NCBI GenBank assembly: GCA_024742665.1
Contig: JANSYA010000002.1
Coordinates: 558,001 to 622,000, forward strand
DNA length: 64,000 nucleotides
Source of the DNA: a bacterium
Lineage (GTDB): Bacteria > Spirochaetota > Leptospiria > Leptospirales > Leptonemataceae
Direction of reading: 5' to 3'
A model generated the notes under the pieces. The model was not told the origin of the DNA and ran no database searches. It saw only the letters and a list, made by a program, of their open reading frames with translations. A program made the translations under genes and the position numbers. This document shows, piece after piece, positions 1 through 8,363 of the stretch. Position 1 is the stretch's first letter. Every line of letters starts with the position of its first letter.

Positions 1-705
1 GCTCGCACGCAGGTCATCGTTCTGCGGCGCGTGATTCAGATCGTCGTATTTATTCTGGCGGCCGCTTTGATTCTCACCCAGTTCGAATTCCTGCGCCGCA
101 TCGGCACTTCGCTGCTGGCTTCGGCCGGCGTCGCGGGCGTCGTCATCGGCCTGGCCGCGCAAAAAACGATCTCGAATATTCTGGCGGGCATCCAGCTCGC
201 TCTCACACAGCCGATTCGTATCGGCGACACGGTGATCCTCGAAGGCGAATGGGGCCAGATCGAAGAGATTAACTTAACTTACGTCGTACTTAAGATCTGG
301 GATCTCCGCCGCCTGATCGTTCCGGTATCTCGAGTGCTGGACGCGCCCTTTCAGAACTGGACGAAGACCAGCCCCGAATTGCTGGGTACGATCTATTTTT
401 ACGCGGACTATAGCGTGCCGATCGAAAAACTTCGCGAAGAACTCCAGCGCTTCGTAAGCAAACGCCCGGACTGGGACCGGCAGGCCTGCAGCGTGCTGGT
501 CACGAAAGCGACCGAGCAGACCGTCGAAGTCCGCGCGCTGATCTCCGCGGCGGACGCGAGCGATCAGTGGAATTTACGCTGCGCCGTGCGCGAACACATG
601 ATCGCGTACTTGCAGCAGCTCGACGGCGGCCGCTATCTACCGAAGACGCGCCTGGCGGGCCTGGCAGACCCGAATATTCTTTCGGATCGCCAGAGCGACG
701 CCTGA
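1..705 (+). CDS. Mechanosensitive ion channel, MscS family (5' end missing)
   Basis: The reading frame is open from base 1, so the N-terminus lies outside the window. The visible 234 residues begin with a hydrophobic helix and continue into the MscS pore helix (GVAGVVIGLAAQKTISNI, rich in Gly/Ala) and the beta domain (RIGDTVILEGEWGQIEEI). They end with the alpha/beta C-terminal domain. This is the typical MscS core: a membrane channel that opens on hypo-osmotic shock. It converges on the TPP-enzyme gene with about 48 bp between the two stops and no obvious terminator. The family call is firm; the subtype is not knowable from the fragment. Confidence 0.93.
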   Translation, partial: ARTQVIVLRRVIQIVVFILAAALILTQFEFLRRIGTSLLASAGVAGVVIGLAAQKTISNILAGIQLALTQPIRIGDTVILEGEWGQIEEINLTYVVLKIWDLRRLIVPVSRVLDAPFQNWTKTSPELLGTIYFYADYSVPIEKLREELQRFVSKRPDWDRQACSVLVTKATEQTVEVRALISAADASDQWNLRCAVREHMIAYLQQLDGGRYLPKTRLAGLADPNILSDRQSDA

Positions 706-753
706 AGCCTGCACGCGTAGCGCGCGCATACGACGATGCTCACCTGAATCAAC

Positions 754-2742
754 TTAAATCAGCTCGGGATCGCTGACGATTTCAACCATCGCCGGACCGT
801 CGTGAGCGAAGGCTTTCGTTAAGGCCGCTTCGAGCTCGGATGCTTCGGTCACGCGAATGCCCAGGGCGCCGCAGTTCTCAGCGTACTGCGCGAAATTGGG
901 ATTGTGTAAATCGGTCTGCCAGACGTCGAATTTGCCGGCGAGCTGCTCTTTCTTGATCTTGCCGATCGAGCTGTTGTTTAAGAGCACGTGTGTGATGTTC
1001 ATCTTATATTTTACGGCGGTAAGCAGTTCGCCCATGTACTGCCCGAAGCCGCCGTCGCCGGTAATCGCGACGATCGGCCGACCTGACGCTCCGGAAGACT
1101 TTGCCCCTTTCGGCGGATGTTCGGCGGCCCACGCTCCCATTGCAGCAGGATAACCAAAGCCGATCGATCCCAGATAGCCCGACATCAGCACGGCCTGGTT
1201 TTTGCACTCGAAGTAACGGCCGAACGAGTAGGTGTTGTTGCCCACGTCGACGGCGATGACCGCGTTTTCCGGCACGTGGCGGTTCAGCGCGTCGAAGATC
1301 GCCGCCGAGCTGACGCCCTGACCACGGTCCTCTTTTAAGCGCTTCGCCTTCTCATCGCGCCAGATCTTCCAGCGCTCGGCGACTTCCGCCTTTTGATCGA
1401 CGGCGACCAGATCGCTCGAACTAATTGTGCCTTTCAGAGCTTTCAGCGTAACGCCGATTTCGCCCCAGACCGGCACGTCGACGGGATGAAATTTACCGAG
1501 CATCATCGGATCGTAGTCGACCTGAATCGTGGGTTTCTTTGGCGTAATGCCGGTATGATTCGAGAAAGACGCGCCGAGTACGAGGATCGCATCGCACTCG
1601 TTCATAAACCAGCTGGCAATCGGCGTGCCGCTGCGGCCGAGCACGCCGCAGGCGAGCGGATGCGAATCAGGAATGATGCCTTTGCCTTTGAACGTGGTCA
1701 GCACGGGCATGCGAAAGTCTTCGGCGAACTGGATTAACTCGTCGCGGTGAAAACGCGCGCCGTGGCCGACGATCATGATCGGCCGCTTCGCGCCTTTCAG
1801 CAATTTCGCGGCGGCCTCCAGACTTTCCTGCGGCGGATGGATTTCTCGCGGCGTAATACGCCCTTGCGAGCTCGACGCCTTTGCGCCTTCAGCGGCCGGG
1901 ACCGTCTGCACTTCGTCAGGAAAAATCAAATGCGTAACGTCGCGCTGCAAAATTGCGTTCTTGAGCGCGAGAGTCATGAGTTCGGCGTGTCGGCTGGAAT
2001 GCAATACCGACTGGCTCCACACCGCGACGCCCGCGAAGGCGCGCTGCAGGTCCACTTCCTGAAAAGCGCCGGGCCCGAGCACCTGGGTATCGACCTGGCC
2101 GGTCAAAGCCAGAATCGGCGCACGATCCACTTTCGCATCCCACAGACCGGTCAGCAAATTCGTAGCGCCCGGCCCCGCGATCGTCAGGCAGGCCGCCGGA
2201 CGTCCGGTCAGTTTCGCGTAGGCCGACGCGGCGAAAGCGGCCGCACCCTCGTGGCGCACGGTAAAAAAGTTCAGCTTGCCCGCCTCTTCCTGGCGACGCA
2301 CGGCGTCCGCCAATCCCAGACACGAATGCCCCACCAGACCGAAAACGCTGTCGACGCCCCAGTTGGTCATGGTCTCGGCCATGAGATCGGTGACAGTCGT
2401 TTCGTGTTTGTCTTCGGGTTCGAGTCCGACGTAGAAGCCGTCGTCGCGCTCTTCGATCGGAAAGACGTCGATGCCGTCGTCATAGCCGCCCGGGGGTTTG
2501 CCCGTCGCCGGATCGTAGTCCCAACCGTGCCAGGGACAGCGGAGATATCCGTTTTCAATCGAGCCTTCGCCGAGAGGGCCGCCCTGGTGCGGACAGTGAT
2601 TATCGAGAGCGCTGATCTGCCCTTTGTGATGCGCTATACACAGCGTCTTATGGCCGGCGACGGCGGTTTTGACGCGGCCTTCCGGCAGCTCGCCCTTCGT
2701 TAATATCTTATACCATTGCAGATCTGAATTTTCACCGGGCAT
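754..2742 (-). CDS. Rieske domain fused to a thiamine-pyrophosphate enzyme (pyruvate oxidase / acetolactate synthase-like)
   Basis: 662 residues. Residues 1-110 form a Rieske [2Fe-2S] domain with ligands C50-x-H52 and C69-x2-H72. Residues from about 115 to the end are a complete TPP enzyme: the PYR domain with catalytic Glu165 in RHEGAAAFAA, a central domain, and the TPP/Mg domain with GDG at 562 followed by LLNN. This resembles pyruvate oxidase (PoxB), acetolactate synthase and related decarboxylases; the substrate cannot be read. The ATG at 2742 has an AGGA Shine-Dalgarno about 8 nt upstream. The frame stays open up to 3036, but that part lies antisense to nothing and overlaps the previous gene on the same strand, so it is not coding. 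The gene upstream (59 bp) also carries an N-terminal Rieske domain, so the pair is probably one operon. I infer the Rieske centre passes electrons to or from the TPP intermediate. Confidence 0.9.
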   Translation of the reverse strand: MPGENSDLQWYKILTKGELPEGRVKTAVAGHKTLCIAHHKGQISALDNHCPHQGGPLGEGSIENGYLRCPWHGWDYDPATGKPPGGYDDGIDVFPIEERDDGFYVGLEPEDKHETTVTDLMAETMTNWGVDSVFGLVGHSCLGLADAVRRQEEAGKLNFFTVRHEGAAAFAASAYAKLTGRPAACLTIAGPGATNLLTGLWDAKVDRAPILALTGQVDTQVLGPGAFQEVDLQRAFAGVAVWSQSVLHSSRHAELMTLALKNAILQRDVTHLIFPDEVQTVPAAEGAKASSSQGRITPREIHPPQESLEAAAKLLKGAKRPIMIVGHGARFHRDELIQFAEDFRMPVLTTFKGKGIIPDSHPLACGVLGRSGTPIASWFMNECDAILVLGASFSNHTGITPKKPTIQVDYDPMMLGKFHPVDVPVWGEIGVTLKALKGTISSSDLVAVDQKAEVAERWKIWRDEKAKRLKEDRGQGVSSAAIFDALNRHVPENAVIAVDVGNNTYSFGRYFECKNQAVLMSGYLGSIGFGYPAAMGAWAAEHPPKGAKSSGASGRPIVAITGDGGFGQYMGELLTAVKYKMNITHVLLNNSSIGKIKKEQLAGKFDVWQTDLHNPNFAQYAENCGALGIRVTEASELEAALTKAFAHDGPAMVEIVSDPELI

Positions 2743-2801
2743 ACTACTATCCTGTCGCTGATTTAAGTTCTTATGAATCAATATTAGGTCGCGGCACTCA
2801 A

Positions 2802-4439
2802 TTAAAGCGGAACGACGCCCGCGTATTCGACGCCCGTCAGGTAGGCCATGTCGCGATCGAGAGTCGTCAGATCGTCGACCGAAAACTGATTCAGATGGGT
2901 GTGGCCGCAGGCCCGGGCCATGACCTGCATGAGTTCGACCGTGGCTTCGAAGAAATTCTTCAAGCGTTCGGCGGACTTCTCGACGATCAGTCGATCGCGC
3001 AGATGCGTCTTTTGCGTGGCGATGCCGACCGGACAATTATTCGTATGGCACGCTCGCATGCCCAGACAGCCGATCGCCTGCAGCGCGGAGTTTGAAATCG
3101 CAACGCCGTCGGCTCCCAGACAGAGCGCCTTCGCGAAGTCCGCCGCCGTACGCAGTCCGCCGGTAATGATCAGAGTCGTATCCCGGCTGCGTCCCAGTTT
3201 ATCGAGATGCCGGCGAGCGCGCGCCAGCGCCGGAATGGTCGGAATCGAAATATTATCGCGAAAGATTAAGGGAGCCGCACCGGTGCCGCCGCCTCGGCCA
3301 TCGAGGATGATATAGTCTGCGCCGGCGTCGAGGGCGAAGTCGATGTTCTTTTCGATGTGGTTGGCCGACAGCTTGAAGCCGATCGGAATGCCCCCGCTCG
3401 CTTCGCGCACTTCGTCGCCGAATTTACGAAAGTCCGCCGCGTTCGCGAGATCCGAAAAGCGCGGCGGCGAAATCGCGGACTCGCCTTCGTTGAGTTCGCG
3501 CACTTCCGCAATGCGTCCCTTGACTTTATTGCCCGGCAAATGACCGCCCGTGCCGGTCTTCGCGCCCTGGCCGGCCTTAAAATGAAAGGCCTGAACGTCC
3601 GCCAGTTTCTCCATATGAAAGCCGAACTTCGCCGAAGCCAGCTCGTAAAAATAACGACTATTGGCCGACTGCTCTTCCGGCAGCATCCCGCCCTCGCCGG
3701 AGCAGATGCCGGTTCCGGCCAGCTCGGCGCCCATCGATAGAGCGACCTTCGCCTCTTGCGACAGAGCGCCAAAACTCATATCCGAAACGAATAACGGAAT
3801 CGAAAGCTTGAGCGGACGCTTCGCAGCGGGGCCGATGACGCACTCGGTGCCGACGGGATCGTGGTCCATCAGCGGCAGGCGGTGCAGCTGGGCCGTCTGG
3901 AACTGCAGCTGTTCCCAGCGCGGAAGATCCAGACGACTGACGCCCATAGCGGAGACAGGGCCATGGTGCCCCGTTATCTTCAGACCGTTTTTCGCCAGTT
4001 CGCTAATTTCTTTTTGATTGTACTCTTCGGGACCGCCGTGGGTGTCGGCGTACTGCCCGAGATATTCATCGCGATCGTAGGGCTGCGGATTTTCTTTTTC
4101 CCAGGCGCGAATTTCATCTTCGTCGACGAAGACCTGACCGTCTTCAATCACAGCCTCGAATTTCGGCAGCACTTCTTCGTTTGCGTAGGCGCTCACGCCC
4201 GTGCGAAAGCGAAAGTCCCAGCCGTGCACGCCGCAAATCAAGTCTTCGCCCTGGATGTGACCGTCGACGAGCATCGCGCCGCGATGCAAACAGCGACCGT
4301 ACAAAACCGAGACCGCGTCCTGGCCGGACGATTCGTCTTTATAAGCGACAATCACCAGGTCGACGTTGGCGACCAGGGCGGCGGCGGGCTTGAGCGGTTC
4401 CAGATCGGAATAGCGAGCGATAGCGGTTTTGTTTTTCAT
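2802..4439 (-). CDS. Rieske domain fused to a glutamate synthase-type FMN/iron-sulfur enzyme
   Basis: 545 residues. The N-terminal ~110 residues are a Rieske domain whose ligands sit at C50-x-H52 and C69-x2-H72, the same residue numbers as in the neighbouring TPP enzyme. The remainder is the FMN-binding domain of glutamate synthase (GltB central domain / archaeal type). It has the phosphate-binding DGRGGGTGAAP segment and the three cysteines of a [3Fe-4S] cluster at C458, C464 and C469 (CLGMRACHTNNCPVGIATQ). There is no N-terminal amidotransferase domain, so a glutamine-dependent GOGAT reaction would need a partner. Members of this stand-alone family are often of unknown substrate. It lies 59 bp upstream of the Rieske-TPP gene on the same strand. 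Confidence 0.9.
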   Translation of the reverse strand: MKNKTAIARYSDLEPLKPAAALVANVDLVIVAYKDESSGQDAVSVLYGRCLHRGAMLVDGHIQGEDLICGVHGWDFRFRTGVSAYANEEVLPKFEAVIEDGQVFVDEDEIRAWEKENPQPYDRDEYLGQYADTHGGPEEYNQKEISELAKNGLKITGHHGPVSAMGVSRLDLPRWEQLQFQTAQLHRLPLMDHDPVGTECVIGPAAKRPLKLSIPLFVSDMSFGALSQEAKVALSMGAELAGTGICSGEGGMLPEEQSANSRYFYELASAKFGFHMEKLADVQAFHFKAGQGAKTGTGGHLPGNKVKGRIAEVRELNEGESAISPPRFSDLANAADFRKFGDEVREASGGIPIGFKLSANHIEKNIDFALDAGADYIILDGRGGGTGAAPLIFRDNISIPTIPALARARRHLDKLGRSRDTTLIITGGLRTAADFAKALCLGADGVAISNSALQAIGCLGMRACHTNNCPVGIATQKTHLRDRLIVEKSAERLKNFFEATVELMQVMARACGHTHLNQFSVDDLTTLDRDMAYLTGVEYAGVVPL

Positions 4440-4525
4440 AAGCGATACGGATTCAGAAATTAGAATGAACTGAAGTTACGAGAGATGTTGATTTGCAACG
4501 ACTATAATGCCTTAGAGCGTGCGAG

Positions 4526-5419
4526 CTATTTCGACGAGATCAAATCGACCGAGGCCTGGACCGCGTTTTGTAAATACGATCCCACGACTTCAGCCTGAGC
4601 GCCCCCGGCGACCGCGAGCACTTCCCGGGCGTCGAGCTGGGCGCCGACCCAGCCGTCGGTATTCCAGCGGCCCGCCGGCAGCGCGGGCAATTTGTCTTTG
4701 TCCGGATAAGGCCAGGGCGTGACATACCAATAGGGCGCGTCGTTGCCCATATCGCCCGGCGAAAGGCCCGCGCCGACCGAGTGACCGTCTTCGCCGCCCG
4801 CTTCCGTCGGTTCCTTTAACGTAATCAATGTCGCCATATCGAAGTGGTGCGGCCAGACCGTAATCGGCGAAGCGCCTTTGTGTTGGTCCACCAGGCTTTG
4901 CAAGAGCGGCATGGTGTTTGAAAAATAACGCTGCACTTCCGCGACCAGTTTCAAATCCGCGTCGAATTTCGCGTTCGCGGTAACGAGGCCGTGCTCGGGA
5001 TAGTCGGGATACTCCGGCAGGCTGAGAGCCAGCGCCCGCCCCTGCAGATCCTGATCGAAGCCGGCCTTCTTCAGAGCCGCCGCAAACCAGGCGAAGCTCT
5101 CCTCGAAGGTCTTGCCGATCAATGTCGCGCGGTCCAGATCAGCGCCGTCCACCCCGTCAGTAATCAGAGCCAGGCTGAAGTCTTCAAAATAAAACGCGCC
5201 CCGCACCGCGCGGCCGGATGTTCCGCCGTCGCCGTATATCGCCCCGACAAAGGCGCCGGCTGCGGCGTCATATTCGAGACTGGTGTGAGTGTAGTCGGGT
5301 CGAGCAGGAATCAAAGCCGCTCCGGCGGCGGCCAGGGGCTGGACAGCGTGGTGCAGCTGCAGCCGCGCCTCTTTCAGATTGGCGCCGGTATCACCGGTGA
5401 GAGCATTCCATTTTTGCAT
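4526..5419 (-). CDS. Conserved protein of unknown function, DUF5996-like
   Basis: 297 residues, no signal peptide or membrane helix. It contains the stretch WPHHFDMATLI followed further on by PGDMGNDAPYWYVTPWPYP, which I recognise from the uncharacterised DUF5996 family. No enzyme activity is known to me. The ATG at 5419 follows a 141 bp gap after the desaturase gene. It is transcribed toward the Rieske pair with an 86 bp gap and could be cotranscribed. The family assignment is from memory of the motif and should be treated as likely, not certain. Confidence 0.75.
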   Translation of the reverse strand: MQKWNALTGDTGANLKEARLQLHHAVQPLAAAGAALIPARPDYTHTSLEYDAAAGAFVGAIYGDGGTSGRAVRGAFYFEDFSLALITDGVDGADLDRATLIGKTFEESFAWFAAALKKAGFDQDLQGRALALSLPEYPDYPEHGLVTANAKFDADLKLVAEVQRYFSNTMPLLQSLVDQHKGASPITVWPHHFDMATLITLKEPTEAGGEDGHSVGAGLSPGDMGNDAPYWYVTPWPYPDKDKLPALPAGRWNTDGWVGAQLDAREVLAVAGGAQAEVVGSYLQNAVQASVDLISSK

Positions 5420-5560
5420 AAATCGTTCGCGATCCTTCCCTTCTGGGTCGAACTACGCCGCCATTCATTACAAAAAATCGGATCAGTGTCAATGGAATCC
5501 CTGAAATCCCGCCGGAAAATGCGCGCACCGCCGATCAATCCGCGCAGGCGGCGATGACGC

Positions 5561-6427
5561 TCAGGACCGCGCGCCGAATTCATAGATCGGCGATCCCTTC
5601 GACTCCAGCAGCGGCCGCACAATCCGAAAGGCTTTGCCGTACTTATAAAAAGGCACGGTCGGATAAAGATGATGCACCAGGTGGAGATTCTGTCCCAGCA
5701 GTAGAGTTTGCAACCCCGGCACGAGAATCACGCGGGTATCGAGATAACGTTCGCGACTCGCGTGAGGCTGGTGCGGAAGCCAGTCGAAGACAATCGCCAG
5801 TATCGCCAGCGAACAAACGGAAGGCAGAAACCACAGCACGATCGGAAACATCGGACCGAAGCGCCAGCCCATCGCCGCCACGACGGCCAACATTACGGCA
5901 ACGTTCAGGATCAGGGCGGGCAGTTTCTTGCGCTTTTGCGCATCGGGCCGCGCCAGAAATTGATAGTAGTACGAAAACATAATCGTGAATGAGCGCAGCA
6001 TCAGCAGCAGCGGATTGCGAGTCGCCACCCAGTGATCCGGATCCTCGTTCGGATCGTTGGTATGGCTATGATGGCGCAGATGCAGCAGCTGGAAGGCCGG
6101 CAGCGGAGCCCACAGCAAACTCCCGGCCGCGTACCCGATACTTCTTTCCAGCCACTTCAGCCCCTGGCGGCGCCCGGCAATGCTGCCGTGAGACGCGTCG
6201 TGGAGCGGAGTAAATATCAAATATCCCAGCACCACGTTGATTCCCGCCCCGGCCAGCAGGGGCAGAATTCCCAGGGCCACTGCGCTGAATACGGCGGCAT
6301 AACCCGCCATGACCGCCAGAGCCAGGCCGATGGTCCACCAGCCGACTCCGCTCATGAGAGGCTTGAGCGCCCGCATGGTTTCCGGCATACTGACTGGCGA
6401 CTGAACGGGGGATTGGATCGTATTCAT
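5561..6427 (-). CDS. Membrane fatty-acid desaturase / beta-carotene hydroxylase-like di-iron protein
   Basis: 288 residues with several membrane helices and the three histidine boxes of membrane di-iron oxygenases: HDASH, HLRHHSH and NLHLVHH. A further FDWLPHQPH segment is typical of the CrtR-type beta-carotene hydroxylases, so carotenoid hydroxylation is at least as likely as acyl-chain desaturation. The ATG at 6427 is preceded by a good ribosome site (AAAGGAG, 8 nt spacing). It sits downstream of the ECF sigma / anti-sigma genes with an 83 bp gap, so sigma-dependent control is possible but not shown. No other carotenoid gene is visible nearby. Confidence 0.88.
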   Translation of the reverse strand: MNTIQSPVQSPVSMPETMRALKPLMSGVGWWTIGLALAVMAGYAAVFSAVALGILPLLAGAGINVVLGYLIFTPLHDASHGSIAGRRQGLKWLERSIGYAAGSLLWAPLPAFQLLHLRHHSHTNDPNEDPDHWVATRNPLLLMLRSFTIMFSYYYQFLARPDAQKRKKLPALILNVAVMLAVVAAMGWRFGPMFPIVLWFLPSVCSLAILAIVFDWLPHQPHASRERYLDTRVILVPGLQTLLLGQNLHLVHHLYPTVPFYKYGKAFRIVRPLLESKGSPIYEFGARS

Positions 6428-6510
6428 GGCTGCGTCTCCTTTGATTTATATCGAACGTTTGTTATAAATAAGGATTCAGCCTGGTTCCGCAAGTCTTTTT
6501 TGGCGCGAGC

Positions 6511-6873
6511 TCAGCCGGGCCGATGATTTTTGAGATGCTCGACCAGGCGATTCCGGGCTGATTCACTGAGGCCCGGCCCTAAATCCGCCGGCAATTCGGC
6601 CTCTGCGTCGGGTCGCGCATCCGGTTTGACCGACTGTCCGGAGATCCGCTCCAGAGCCTGTCCGAGAACGCGCACGTTCCGGATATAGTTGTCGCAGACC
6701 CGGCAGCACATCATGTGAATCTGGATATAGAAGCGCTGAAAGCCGGACGGCTGCGCGCCGTCTTCGTTTTCCGACGCCTCCCGCACGATTCGGCTGCAGG
6801 TCGGAGTGATCATCACGACCATCATATCGAGGGGCCAGCGCAACCACTGGAATATTCGGCGAACGAATCTCAC
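6511..6873 (-). CDS. Zinc-finger anti-sigma factor (ZAS type, soluble)
   Basis: 120 residues from a GTG that overlaps the sigma-factor stop by 4 bp (GTGA). It carries the ZAS signature C26, then H53-x3-C57-x2-C60, with a spacing close to that of RsrA (C11 to H37). No membrane helix is present, so it should act in the cytoplasm, binding and silencing the ECF sigma factor encoded just upstream. Zinc- and thiol-containing ZAS proteins often respond to oxidation; C56 next to C57 could take part. An upstream ATG at 6909 would overlap the sigma gene by 40 bp and is less likely. A role for the protein beyond its family is inference. Confidence 0.85.
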   Translation of the reverse strand: MRFVRRIFQWLRWPLDMMVVMITPTCSRIVREASENEDGAQPSGFQRFYIQIHMMCCRVCDNYIRNVRVLGQALERISGQSVKPDARPDAEAELPADLGPGLSESARNRLVEHLKNHRPG

Positions 6874-7502
6874 GATTCGCCGCTCCCCTTCCACTGGCCG
6901 CCGACGCACTGCTGGAGCTGCAAACGCGTGCGATGCAGAATCACACCCACGTTGGATTCGCTCAGGTTCAGCAGCTCGCAGACTTCTTTGCCGCCCACCT
7001 CTTCGACTTCGCGCAGCACGAAAACCCGCGCGGCTCGCGGCGCGAGGCCTTCCAGGCAGGCCCGCAATATTTCCAGAAACTCGCGGCGTTCATACAGCGC
7101 GGCCGGGTCGTTCGCCTCAGCGGACCAATCGTGAGGCACGTACTCGGGTCGCCATCGACCGCCGGCCGTAAAATAACTCGCTTCGCTTCCGTCTCGCAGG
7201 TTCTCGATCGCATCGCCTTCCAGAGCCTCTTCGCGACTCGACTTGCGATAGTGATCGTAGATTTTGTTTTTCAGAATGCCGATGAGATAGGTCCGCAGCT
7301 TCGCTTCGCCGCGAAAGCGACTGATGCCGCTCAGGGCGGCCAGGAAAGTATCCTGCACCAGATCTTCAGCGTGCTGCGGACTGCTGACCCGGACCAGCGC
7401 GAAACGATAGAGCACGTCGCCGTGTTCATGCACGAGACTCTCGATGTCCGGCGCATCGGGAGCGTCGGCGACCGCGTCGGAATCGGAGCCGGCGGCGCTC
7501 AA
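6870..7502 (-). CDS. ECF-type RNA polymerase sigma factor
   Basis: 210 residues. Region sigma-2 is evident (AEDLVQDTFLAA, then KLRTYLIGILKNKIYDHYRK). Next comes a linker with the GRWRPEYVPHDW segment seen in ECF factors paired with small ZAS anti-sigma factors, and then sigma-4 with a helix-turn-helix (LLNLSESNVGVILHRTRLQL). I place the start at TTG 7502. It overlaps the stop of the cyclotransferase gene (TTGA) and has GGAAGG exactly 7 nt upstream; longer versions would run inside that gene. The stop overlaps the start of the anti-sigma gene (GTGA). It should redirect RNA polymerase to a stress regulon. Confidence 0.92.
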   Translation of the reverse strand: MSAAGSDSDAVADAPDAPDIESLVHEHGDVLYRFALVRVSSPQHAEDLVQDTFLAALSGISRFRGEAKLRTYLIGILKNKIYDHYRKSSREEALEGDAIENLRDGSEASYFTAGGRWRPEYVPHDWSAEANDPAALYERREFLEILRACLEGLAPRAARVFVLREVEEVGGKEVCELLNLSESNVGVILHRTRLQLQQCVGGQWKGSGES

Positions 7503-8320
7503 CGCACGACCTTCCGCAGACGCAGTTCGAAGACTTTCGGCCACAGCTTGCCGGTAACAAAGAGACGCCGCCCTTCGGGATCGTAAGCGATGCCGTTTAA
7601 CACGTCGGTCGCCCGCGCGGAGACTCCCACCGATTCCAATAGGCCTTTCAAATAGACGCGCCCCACTACGCGCCCGGCCGTCGGATCGATCATTACAATC
7701 GATTCGCTTTGCCAGACATTCGCATAGACCAGGCCGTCGATCCATTCCAGCTCGTTCAATTTCTTGAGCGGGCGGCCTCCCTCGCGGACTTCTACCTGTC
7801 CGGTGATCGTCAGGCTTTCCGGGTCGAGAAAGAACAGCCGCGCGGTTCCGTCGCTCAGAATCAGGCGCTTGCCGTCGGGATCGTAGGTCAGCCCCCAGCC
7901 TTCGACCGGATAGGAAAACTCGGTCAATCGCTCGAAGGTGCGGCGGTCGTAAATGAATCCCGTATTGGATTGCCAGGTGAGCTGGTAGAGCCGGTCGCCG
8001 ACCAGCGCAAGACCTTCGCCGAAATACTTATCATCCAGCTTGAGCCGGCGCAACACGCGACCGGTCTTGACATCCACCCTGCGCAGCGTCGATCGCCCCC
8101 GCAAGCCGGTGCCTTCGTAAAAGATCTCCCGGCCGTCTTCCCGGGCAAAGACCAGGCCCTGAGTGAAAGCGCCGCGGTCGTGGGGAAAAGTCTGAACGAT
8201 TTCGAAGCGATAGCGATCGACGACGGAGCTCGTTTCCGACTGGGCGTCCTGGCATCGCAGTCCGAAAGCGGACGAGAGCAATACGGCCGCGAAAGCGAAT
8301 GAGAACAGAGTGCGATTCAT
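7499..8320 (-). CDS. Glutaminyl-peptide cyclotransferase (bacterial/plant beta-propeller type), exported
   Basis: 273 residues with an N-terminal signal sequence (hydrophobic residues 4-20). The body shows repeated propeller motifs of the plant-type glutamine cyclotransferase family: HDRGAFTQGL, GLRGRSTLRRVD, YFGEGLAL, LNELEWIDGLVYANVW and LFVTGKLWPKVFE. The enzyme converts N-terminal glutamine of exported proteins to pyroglutamate, which protects them from aminopeptidases. It is coupled by a 4 bp overlap to the ECF sigma gene, so an envelope-quality link is plausible. It lies 43 bp downstream of argS. Confidence 0.92.
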   Translation of the reverse strand: MNRTLFSFAFAAVLLSSAFGLRCQDAQSETSSVVDRYRFEIVQTFPHDRGAFTQGLVFAREDGREIFYEGTGLRGRSTLRRVDVKTGRVLRRLKLDDKYFGEGLALVGDRLYQLTWQSNTGFIYDRRTFERLTEFSYPVEGWGLTYDPDGKRLILSDGTARLFFLDPESLTITGQVEVREGGRPLKKLNELEWIDGLVYANVWQSESIVMIDPTAGRVVGRVYLKGLLESVGVSARATDVLNGIAYDPEGRRLFVTGKLWPKVFELRLRKVVR

Positions 8321-8363
8321 GAGCTTACGCGAAGGCGGCGACGCGACTCAGTATCCAACGCAA

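Noticed and set aside
1747..2703. 318-residue plus-strand frame opposite the TPP enzyme
   Set aside because: It is the mirror of a strongly supported enzyme and carries no motif of its own.
2743..3036. N-terminal extension of the TPP-enzyme frame into the GltS-like gene
   Set aside because: The extension overlaps a conserved gene on the same strand, while ATG 2742 has a good ribosome site and starts exactly at the Rieske domain.
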